Below, piece after piece: positions 8,401-12,654 of a DNA stretch of 12,654 nt (the first letter of the stretch is position 1; every line of letters starts with the position of its first letter). Source of the DNA: an uncultured Pseudoxanthomonas sp. (GTDB taxonomy: Bacteria > Pseudomonadota > Gammaproteobacteria > Xanthomonadales > Xanthomonadaceae); contig CAMPIO010000099.1 of assembly GCA_946886405.1 (NCBI GenBank), positions 1-12,654 on the forward strand, given 5' to 3'. Under the pieces are notes generated by a model. That model was given only the letters and a program-made list of their open reading frames with translations, had not been told where the DNA came from and made no database searches. The translations under genes and the position numbers were made by a program.

Positions 8401-8529
8401 TGCCGAGGCCTGGCCAAAGACCGCGCCAGAGGTATTGGATTGGGCATGGACCGAAGAGGTGAAGCAGACGCCGAGTGCGACGGTAAGGGCGCTGCGCTTG
8501 AATGTTCGATTGAACGTACGCTTGGACAC
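5425..8529 (-). CDS. Oar-like TonB-dependent outer-membrane receptor
   Basis: This 1034-residue outer-membrane protein probably imports or binds a large ligand using TonB energy. The GTG at 8529 was chosen because AGGGAG lies seven bases upstream and a clean signal peptide follows (basic start, hydrophobic core, cleavage after VHA, residue 29). The longer frame from an ATG at 8646 would bury that signal. Next come a carboxypeptidase-regulatory-like beta domain (about 33-108), a TonB-box-like LGTVTVTG (118-125), a plug (about 133-245) and a 22-strand-type barrel ending in VQYDF, with the terminal Phe expected for BAM insertion. Oar-type receptors share this N-terminal domain. A calcium-loop-like DLNGDG (784-789) and several paired cysteines fall in probable surface loops. 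The ligand cannot be read from the sequence; peptide or glycan are possible. It has its own terminator ahead of the sulfotransferases. Confidence 0.93.
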   Translation of the reverse strand: MSKRTFNRTFKRSALTVALGVCFTSSVHAQSNTSGAVFGQASAGEKVLVQNPATGFSREIAIGADGTYRVSALSPGTYRVTLQRADGTTSTREVSVNVGTGTAVNFGAASTGSGATTLGTVTVTGSQLVNPIDVSSVESTTILTAEQLARIPVPRDTTSVALLAPGTVRGDAAFGNLASFGGSSVAENQYFINGFNITNSFRSLNFSKVPFEAIAEQQIKTGGYGAEFGRSLGGVVNQITKRGTNEFKAGANIFWSPNSLRSEVDDYRFSNPRVPGDFGEVAEDNGNDEFDELIGAVWAGGALIQDKLFAYGLLSYGRTDTVGFGNTDAFTNRDGAIKNPTWLAKFDWNINDSNKLELTAFSDKQETETRVYANTPGVTERGAYAGTVFDEQGGANYVLKYTGYLTDNFTLTALYGHGEFKRQQRLQNPDGSIVSYSGNIEDAYTTSITGTTTLGGCPAILDVRPGYRKDITGSYGSYCHLTDGALLQASNNKDTRDQYRIDAEWILGSHQLRFGVDVDNYESVAGEANVGGWLWRYSTNNGPDGLANTGDEFDVVRRQTTARGTTIEVKQRAYYIEDTWKITDNFLAYLGARWDTFENLGSDGRAFVKIDNQFGPRLGFSWDVKGDSSLKIYGNAGRYALPLTPSVAVRGSSASIYQRSNNNRFSGVDPVTGAPILVGPLNPLGLINGEDGSAHDPNTIASKNLDPMYQDEFILGFQTTLTDHLNVGARGIYRKLKAAIDDNCDYTAITELADADGLDYTVPNPGFPYCRLFNPGEDAVLVTDLNGDGIYTTYTVDGARLSPPAKRSYKALELFLDGSWDKFFFQASYTLGYNKGNTEGGVKSDIGQGDTNTTQDFDYIELTVDTYGYLPNDRRHALKVFGNYDFSDQWSLGANVLVQTGRPINCLGVLDRNPLEPVGTVTNYNPHPYGSGFMRCSDSENGASDDSTVSAVPRGTAGRLPTTTTLDLNLAYRPAWASGLQFKMDVFNVFNSQKVTAVSEVAEDSATGNPLSTYLLPRSYQAPRSVRFMVQYDF

Positions 8530-8536
8530 TGTGCGA

Positions 8537-8542
8537 CTCCCT
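8537..8542 (-). promoter_or_regulatory. Ribosome binding site that fixes the receptor's GTG start
   Basis: AGGGAG on the - strand lies seven bases before GTG 8529-8527. It decides between this GTG, which opens directly onto a signal peptide, and the far-upstream ATG at 8646, which would add 39 arginine-rich residues and lacks such a site. Confidence 0.8.
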
Positions 8543-9006
8543 GCTGCAGGTTGATTCACATGAGCGTCCGGACAGGCCCGCCCTCTCCGAGAACGTGCAG
8601 CGCGCCCCTTCGGGCGGGCCACGGGCCTTAATAACAGGTTAATCAAATGTTGGAATTAGGTTACGCAACACTCGCGCAATATTGCCAATCCCATCACAAA
8701 ACCGCGTGTAGTTTTGCCCCCCCTGAGTGGCATTTTCCTGGCGCCGGGAAAGGTAATCGCGGCAACGGAATGCGTACGACGCACGCGACGACCACGACGC
8801 CGGCACCGGGTTTCCGGACTGCTTTGTCGATGACGTCCGCGCCGCAGCGCGCCTGACCAGCCCACTGGCCATGCGCCTACGCGTACAGGGTGGTCCGGAA
8901 AGGGCCAACGCCCGGGCGGTGTGTCCGCACTTCCGCCATCGCATCGTCGAAAGCCGCGACGGCAAGGCGCCGGCGAGTAACGCCGGGACAGAGACGCGCC
9001 GGACGC
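8543..9006 (-). other. Intergenic region with receptor leader and probable promoter; no gene seen
   Basis: No open frame on either strand here has recognisable protein features; the small frames are arginine-rich and look like chance products of high GC. The receptor's leader should lie in the lower part. A hairpin CGCCC-GAAG-GGGCG sits at 8616-8603. An AT-rich patch at about 8628-8700 contrasts with the GC-rich surroundings and is the likeliest promoter area, but I find no well-spaced -35/-10 pair. A C7 run occurs at 8717-8723. Just after the AIM24 stop, CCGGCG/CGCCGG (8970-8986) can form a 6-bp hairpin but has no T tract, so it is at best a weak terminator. Confidence 0.4.
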
Positions 9007-9702
9007 TTATTGCCTCGGCTGGTACGCGACTTCTTCATAGGGCTGCACCACCACCCAGCCCTCGCCCGCAAACCGAAGCTGCACGCTTTCCCCGGATCCG
9101 CGACCGAGCAACGTACCCAGCGAGATGTCGGTGATGATTTCCGGCGTCAGCCCGCCCGACCACGCCACCGTGGCGTTGGGATCGGTGAACACCGGTCCCG
9201 TCTGCGCGTTCACGGGCAGTGTCAGCGGTTCGTAGTGCGACGTGATGGCGACGATGCCGTGGCCGCTCAGGCGCACGTTGAACAGCCCGCCCGACAGCAT
9301 GCCGGCGACCTTGCGCATCATCGTGATGCGGCTCTCGATACCCGATTCCACTGCGAGCACGTCGTTGCCGTTGACGAAGATGGCCTCTCCCGCCAGGCGC
9401 AACAGCGTGATCCGCTTGCCGGCATCGGCCAGGTAGACGCGTCCCTGTCCCTCGATCTTCATCAGCTGCATGCCTTCACCGCTGACGGCCTTCTTCAGCA
9501 GGTTGCCCAGGCCCTGCTCCAGCACGCCCTGGCGGGTGAATTTCACCGCGCCCTTGCGCGCGACCATGGCGCCGGCCTTGGCCCACACCAGTCCGTCCAG
9601 CCGCACCTCCAGCAGGTGTGGGCTCTCCAGTTCGAAGGCTTCCGGACTGGCGTCCTTCTCGCGTGACGAAGCGAGGAATTCCTGCAGGGTGCGCACGCTC
9701 AT
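9007..9702 (-). CDS. AIM24 family protein
   Basis: This 231-residue, beta-rich protein resembles the AIM24/TIGR00266 family (PF01987). Family-like segments are the glycine-hydrophobic run GQGRVYLADAGKRITLL in the middle, the EAIFVNGNDVLAVE strand pair, and a C-terminal GEGWVVVQPYEEV close to the stop. Length is normal for bacterial members. No signal peptide or transmembrane helix is seen. The biochemical role of bacterial AIM24 proteins is not established (the yeast namesake is mitochondrial), so no function is assigned. The ATG at 9702 was chosen because AAGGA lies six bases upstream; the frame stays open to 9852, but those extra residues are arginine/proline-rich and run into the divergent cupin gene. 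The two genes are divergent, with 65 bases between their starts. Confidence 0.85.
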   Translation of the reverse strand: MSVRTLQEFLASSREKDASPEAFELESPHLLEVRLDGLVWAKAGAMVARKGAVKFTRQGVLEQGLGNLLKKAVSGEGMQLMKIEGQGRVYLADAGKRITLLRLAGEAIFVNGNDVLAVESGIESRITMMRKVAGMLSGGLFNVRLSGHGIVAITSHYEPLTLPVNAQTGPVFTDPNATVAWSGGLTPEIITDISLGTLLGRGSGESVQLRFAGEGWVVVQPYEEVAYQPRQ

Positions 9703-9767
9703 GACCGTTCCTTGATGGCTGCCGAAGAGAAGGAACATCATAGTCGCCCCGACCCCAGGTGCCGCCC

Positions 9768-10124
9768 ATGCCCCACATCGTTGCCGTATCGCACACGCCG
9801 GATGACGCCACGCGCGCGCCGGTCGCGGCCGAGCGCCTGATCGAGGGCGCACCGCTCCAGGCGGTCGCCAATGCGTATTCCTCGCAGGACGCGCGCTTCC
9901 ACTGCGGGGTCTGGGAGGGTGGCGTCGGCGCCTGGCGCGTGCACTACACCGAACACGAGTTCTGCCACCTGTTGAGCGGGCGCGTGCGCCTGTGCGGTGA
10001 CGACGGCAGCGAGGCGCTGCTGGTAGCAGGCCAGAGCTTCGTCGTGCCGGCGGGCTTCACCGGCACCTGGGAGGTGCTGGAACCCGCTCGAAAGCTCTAC
10101 GCGATCTACGAACCCGGCGACTGA
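9768..10124 (+). CDS. Small single-domain cupin (Cupin_3 / ureidoglycine aminohydrolase-like)
   Basis: This 118-residue soluble protein is one cupin barrel. The core runs from about residue 43 to 115: [20 protein letters not shown] (46-65), then LLSGRVRL, a [20 protein letters not shown] stretch and [15 protein letters not shown]. This pattern fits the Cupin_3 (DUF861) family, where the Y-x-E-x-E-x-C-H block and following G replace the classical HxH motif. His59, His63, Glu64 and His67 are possible metal or substrate ligands. Family members are often annotated after (S)-ureidoglycine aminohydrolase, but there are no purine-degradation genes nearby, so the substrate is left open. ATG 9768 is preferred over GTG 9759 because AGG at 9757-9759 then gives a sensible Shine-Dalgarno spacing. 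The gene ends 53 bases before pyrH. Confidence 0.85.
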   Translation: MPHIVAVSHTPDDATRAPVAAERLIEGAPLQAVANAYSSQDARFHCGVWEGGVGAWRVHYTEHEFCHLLSGRVRLCGDDGSEALLVAGQSFVVPAGFTGTWEVLEPARKLYAIYEPGD

Positions 10125-10140
10125 AACCGGGGCACTCGGC

Positions 10141-10146
10141 TAGAAT
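10141..10146 (+). promoter_or_regulatory. Probable -10 box of the pyrH promoter
   Basis: TAGAAT at 10141-10146 differs from TATAAT in one position and is AT-rich in a GC-rich setting. Transcription would start near 10153, about 25 bases before the pyrH ATG. No good -35 hexamer is seen at 16-18 bases upstream. The box lies 17 bases after the cupin stop, so pyrH need not depend on cupin transcription. Confidence 0.55.
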
Positions 10147-10177
10147 TGCCTTGTTTGCCCCCACGCCGAGACCCCCC

Positions 10178-10903
10178 ATGCCCGCTCCCCTCGTTTATCG
10201 CCGCATCCTGCTCAAACTGTCCGGCGAGGCGCTGATGGGGGCCGAGGATTACGGCATCGATCCCGCCGTCATCACCCGCATCGCCCGCGAAATCATCGAA
10301 GCGCGCGACGCCGGGGCCGAGGTGGGCCTGGTGATCGGTGGCGGCAACATCTTCCGCGGCGCCGGCCTCGCCGCCGGCGGCATGGACCGGGTCACCGGCG
10401 ACCAGATGGGCATGCTGGCGACGGTCATCAATGCGCTGGCCATGCAGGATGCGCTGGAGAAGCTCGGCGCCAAGTGCCGCGTGATGAGCGCCATCAAGAT
10501 CAACGACGTGTGCGAGGACTACATCCGCCGCCGCGCCATCCGCCACCTGGAGAAGGGCCGCATCGCGATCTTCGCCGCGGGCACCGGCAACCCCTTCTTC
10601 ACCACCGACTCCGGCGCCGCCCTGCGCGCGATCGAGATCGGCGCGGACCTGCTGTTGAAGGCCACCAAGGTGGACGGTGTCTACGACAAGGACCCGAGCA
10701 AGCACACCGATGCCGTCCGCTACGACCAGCTGACCTACGACGACGTCATCGCCCGTGACCTGCAGGTGATGGATACCGCTGCGTTCGCGCTGTGCCGCGA
10801 CAGCGACGTGCCGCTGCGCATCTACGATCTGTCCGTTCCCGGCAACCTGATGCGCATCCTGCGCGGCGAGCACATCGGCACGCTGGTGAAGGGCCGCAAC
10901 TGA
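10178..10903 (+). CDS. pyrH: UMP kinase
   Basis: This bacterial hexameric UMP kinase phosphorylates UMP to UDP with ATP, in the cytoplasm, for pyrimidine nucleotide synthesis. It belongs to the amino-acid-kinase fold. At 241 residues it equals the usual family length. Diagnostic segments are [11 protein letters not shown] (11-21), [10 protein letters not shown] (52-61) in the phosphate-binding region, DQMGM (75-79), [11 protein letters not shown] (135-145) and the [13 protein letters not shown] block (161-173). The ATG at 10178 was chosen because it gives the standard N-terminus; the frame extends to a TTG at 10151 that would overlap the probable transcription start. Its usual neighbours tsf and frr are both displaced here. 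A stem TGACGG/CCGTCA overlaps its stop codon (10901-10920), and a REP-like pair follows directly. Confidence 0.98.
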   Translation: MPAPLVYRRILLKLSGEALMGAEDYGIDPAVITRIAREIIEARDAGAEVGLVIGGGNIFRGAGLAAGGMDRVTGDQMGMLATVINALAMQDALEKLGAKCRVMSAIKINDVCEDYIRRRAIRHLEKGRIAIFAAGTGNPFFTTDSGAALRAIEIGADLLLKATKVDGVYDKDPSKHTDAVRYDQLTYDDVIARDLQVMDTAAFALCRDSDVPLRIYDLSVPGNLMRILRGEHIGTLVKGRN

Positions 10904-10922
10904 CGGAGGGGATACCGTCACC

Positions 10923-10996
10923 GCAGGAGCGCCCCACGGGCGCGATGCTTCTCCGCCAAGGGTGCGCAGAGCATCGCGGGCATGGCCCGCTCCTAC
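10923..10996 (+). repeat. REP-like inverted repeat pair (REPIN-type element)
   Basis: Two 27-base arms (10923-10949 and 10970-10996) are inverted copies of each other around a 20-base spacer. Both share the G-[CT]-AGGAGCG edge and the GCGATGCT inner end. Each arm folds on itself: GCGCCC-CAC-GGGCGC in the left arm, GCGGGC-ATG-GCCCGC in the right. The arms differ by paired substitutions (CCC/GGG against GGG/CCC) that keep both hairpins. This is the form of REP doublets spread by RAYT (TnpA-REP) transposases in pseudomonads and xanthomonads. No transposase gene is in the window. Placed right after pyrH, it may stabilise or attenuate the transcript 3' end. Confidence 0.8.
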
Positions 10997-11044
10997 AGAC
11001 GGTCGGCAGGCGAAAGGCAGGGTTTCGTGTGCCCGCTTGCGCCC

Positions 11045-11050
11045 TGTAAT
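11045..11050 (+). promoter_or_regulatory. Possible -10 box for the cation efflux gene
   Basis: TGTAAT at 11045-11050 matches TATAAT in 5 of 6 positions and lies 36 bases before the ATG at 11087. No convincing -35 box or metal-regulator operator is visible, so this is a tentative call. Confidence 0.3.
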
Positions 11051-11086
11051 AGTGTTCGACGACGCCCGCAGGCACCCTAGCTCGCC

Positions 11087-12016
11087 ATGGCACATGGACA
11101 CCACCACGGGCACGGGGCTCATGCCCATCCGCAGGCATCGGCCACGCGTACCTTTGCGTGGGTCACCCTGATCAACCTCGCCTACACCGCCGTCGAGGCG
11201 GGCTACGGTTTCCACACCAATTCGCTGGCGCTGCTGTCGGACGCGCTGCACAACCTCGGCGATGTACTCGGGCTCGCGCTGGCCTGGGGTGCCGCCGCGC
11301 TGGCCGGACGCCCGCCTCGCGGGCGCCACACCTACGGCTGGCGCCGCGCGACCCTGCTGTCGCCGCTGGCCAACGCGGTCCTGCTGGTGGTTTTTTCCGG
11401 TGCGCTGGGCTGGGAAGCCCTGCGTCGCTTCAGCGCGCCGCCCGAGATTCCCGCCACGCCGGTCATCGTCATCGCCTCGCTGGGCATCCTGGTCAATCTC
11501 GGTGCCGCGTGGTTGGTGAAGGACGGCCATGCGCACGACCTCAACAGGCGGGGTGCCTTCCTGCACCTGATGGCCGATGCCGCCGTGTCGCTGGCTGCCG
11601 TGCTGGCCGGTGTCGGCATGGCGACCCTGGGCTGGGCCTGGCTGGACCCCGCCACCGCGTTGCTGATCGCGGTGGTGGTCGCCGTCGGATCATGGGGCCT
11701 GTTGCGTGCCAGCTTCGACGCCGCCATGGATGCCGTGCCGGGTCACGTGGATCCCGACCAGGTCCGCACGTTCCTGCAGGAACAGCCCGGCGTGTCGGCC
11801 GTGCACCACCTGCACATCTGGTCGCTGGGCGCCAACGAGACCGCGCTGACCGCGCATCTGGTGCGGGCGCGGGACGACGACCACGACGCCTTCATCGATG
11901 CCACCGTGCATGCGCTGGATGATCGCTTCGGCATCAATCACGCCACCCTGCAGATCGAACGGGGCGCCGGTTGCGGCCATGACCTGCACGATGCGGCACC
12001 GCATCATTCGCACTGA
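11087..12016 (+). CDS. Cation diffusion facilitator (Zn2+-type efflux transporter, CzcD/ZitB-like)
   Basis: This 309-residue inner-membrane protein should export zinc, and perhaps cobalt or cadmium, in exchange for protons. About six transmembrane helices fit residues 22-43, 46-72, 88-110, 124-144, 156-181 and 187-206, followed by a cytoplasmic ferredoxin-like domain (about 210-290). The metal site is HD-HD: His55/Asp59 in helix 2 (SLALLSDALHNLGD) and His160/Asp164 in helix 5 (HLMAD), the arrangement typical of zinc transporters. It is rich in histidine at both ends (HGHHHGHGAHAH at 3-14; a HHSH tail) and in the DGHAHD loop between helices 4 and 5, which probably capture or sense metal. The C-terminal domain has HHLHIW. 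It sits between pyrH and frr with no other metal genes nearby. The start has no clear Shine-Dalgarno sequence but gives the expected His-rich N-terminus. Confidence 0.94.
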   Translation: MAHGHHHGHGAHAHPQASATRTFAWVTLINLAYTAVEAGYGFHTNSLALLSDALHNLGDVLGLALAWGAAALAGRPPRGRHTYGWRRATLLSPLANAVLLVVFSGALGWEALRRFSAPPEIPATPVIVIASLGILVNLGAAWLVKDGHAHDLNRRGAFLHLMADAAVSLAAVLAGVGMATLGWAWLDPATALLIAVVVAVGSWGLLRASFDAAMDAVPGHVDPDQVRTFLQEQPGVSAVHHLHIWSLGANETALTAHLVRARDDDHDAFIDATVHALDDRFGINHATLQIERGAGCGHDLHDAAPHHSH

Positions 12017-12031
12017 ACCCGACGTCGACGG

Positions 12032-12060
12032 TCGGCAACGGCGCCGAATCGCCCTATAAT
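12032..12060 (+). promoter_or_regulatory. Sigma-70-type promoter for frr
   Basis: A perfect TATAAT lies at 12055-12060. TCGGCA at 12032-12037, 17 bases upstream, matches TTGACA in 4 of 6 positions. Transcription would start near 12067, leaving about 27 bases of leader with a GGAAAG ribosome binding site. Confidence 0.7.
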
Positions 12061-12093
12061 CCGTCGTTTACAGGCTTTGCAACGGAAAGGGCG

Positions 12094-12651
12094 ATGCTCA
12101 ACGACATCAAGAAAGACGCGCAGGCGCGCATGACCAAGAGCATCGAAGCGCTCCGCCACACGCTGGTCAAGGTCCGCACCGGCCGTGCGTCCACGGCCCT
12201 CGTGGAACACCTGAAGGTCAACTACTACGGCTCTGACATGCCCCTGAGCCAGGTCGCGACGGTGACGATCTCCGATTCCCGCTCGCTGACGATCACCCCG
12301 TGGGAAAAGCAGATGGTGAGCGCGGTGGAGAAGGCCATTCTCGCCTCCGACCTGGGGCTGACGCCGAACACCGCCGGCACCACGATCCGCCTGAACCTGC
12401 CCGCCCTCACCGAGGAGCGCCGCAAGGAGCTTTCCAAGGTGGTGCACGGCGAAGGCGAAGATACGAAGGTCGCCATCCGCAACATCCGCCGCGATGCCAA
12501 CCAGCAGGTCAAGGACTTGCTGAAGGACAAGCAGATCACCGAAGACGAAGAGCGCAAGACGGAAGACGAGATCCAGAAGCTCACCGACAAGTCCATCAAG
12601 GACGTCGAAGACGTGGTGAAGGCCAAGGAACAGGAATTGATGGCGGTCTGA
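12094..12651 (+). CDS. frr: Ribosome recycling factor
   Basis: After termination this tRNA-shaped protein works with EF-G to split the 70S ribosome from the mRNA. The 185-residue product has the normal family length and is complete, ending at TGA 12649-12651 three bases before the window edge. Conserved landmarks are KVRTGRAS (26-33), VNYYGSDMPLSQVATV (42-57), the TITPWEK segment (66-72), LPALTEERRKEL (102-113) and RNIRRDAN (129-136) with Arg132, which is essential in E. coli RRF. The ATG is preceded by GGAAAG at good spacing and by a strong -10 box, so frr can be expressed without pyrH. Confidence 0.98.
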   Translation: MLNDIKKDAQARMTKSIEALRHTLVKVRTGRASTALVEHLKVNYYGSDMPLSQVATVTISDSRSLTITPWEKQMVSAVEKAILASDLGLTPNTAGTTIRLNLPALTEERRKELSKVVHGEGEDTKVAIRNIRRDANQQVKDLLKDKQITEDEERKTEDEIQKLTDKSIKDVEDVVKAKEQELMAV

Positions 12652-12654
12652 GGA

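Noticed and set aside
8717..8723. C7 run upstream of the receptor as a phase-variation tract
   Set aside because: Seven bases is short, it lies about 190 bases from the start codon, and no promoter spacing can be tied to it.
8639..8965. A possible small protein of 108 residues on the - strand upstream of the receptor, considered as a sulfated-peptide gene
   Set aside because: It has no ribosome binding site of note, no leader peptide and no acidic Tyr motif; it is Arg/Ser-rich like chance frames.
10904..11086. Metal-sensing riboswitch ahead of the cation exporter
   Set aside because: The structure here is explained by the REP-like pair; the remaining imperfect stem around 11008-11043 does not match a riboswitch I recognise.
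10106..11566. A 486-codon - strand frame spanning pyrH, the repeat and the transporter start
   Set aside because: It crosses pyrH and the REP-like element on the opposite strand and has no motif of its own.

Overview
The window comes from a GC-rich gammaproteobacterium, most likely of the Xanthomonadaceae/Lysobacteraceae (Lysobacter, Pseudoxanthomonas, Luteimonas, Stenotrophomonas group). The signs are high-GC coding sequence, EF-Ts/UMP kinase/ribosome recycling factor genes of proteobacterial type, a large Oar-type TonB-dependent receptor next to TPR-sulfotransferases, and a GTAGGAGCG-type palindromic repeat familiar from xanthomonads and pseudomonads. The genus cannot be fixed from the sequence alone.

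The backbone is the translation/nucleotide locus that in many bacteria reads rpsB-tsf-pyrH-frr. Here it is pulled apart: the 3' end of tsf (1-391) is closed by a strong GAAA-loop terminator, pyrH starts about 9.8 kb later (10178), and frr (12094) is separated from pyrH by a REP-like inverted repeat pair and a zinc-type cation diffusion facilitator gene. pyrH and frr each have their own good -10 box, so they are not simply read through from tsf.

Between tsf and pyrH lie: (i) a + strand HDOD-GGDEF signalling gene (604-2094) preceded by a near-consensus flagellar sigma-28 (FliA) promoter; (ii) a - strand block with an Oar-like TonB-dependent receptor (8529-5425), a UUCG-loop terminator, and two tandem overlapping genes for cytoplasmic TPR-sulfotransferases (5297-3702 and 3712-2141); and (iii) a divergent pair of small genes, an AIM24-family protein (-) and a Cupin_3-type cupin (+). 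About 480 bases upstream of the receptor (8530-9006) hold no convincing gene; they contain its ribosome binding site, a GC hairpin and an AT-rich patch that is the likeliest promoter area.

The best candidate for an undescribed system is the sulfotransferase pair beside the receptor. Both enzymes keep the PAPS-binding P-loop and the 3'-phosphate motif behind a TPR half that could select a protein substrate, and no small-molecule biosynthesis genes are nearby. Sulfation of tyrosines in the adjacent surface receptor, or of an unlinked secreted peptide as in the RaxST/RaxX pair, is a testable inference and is not shown by the sequence.
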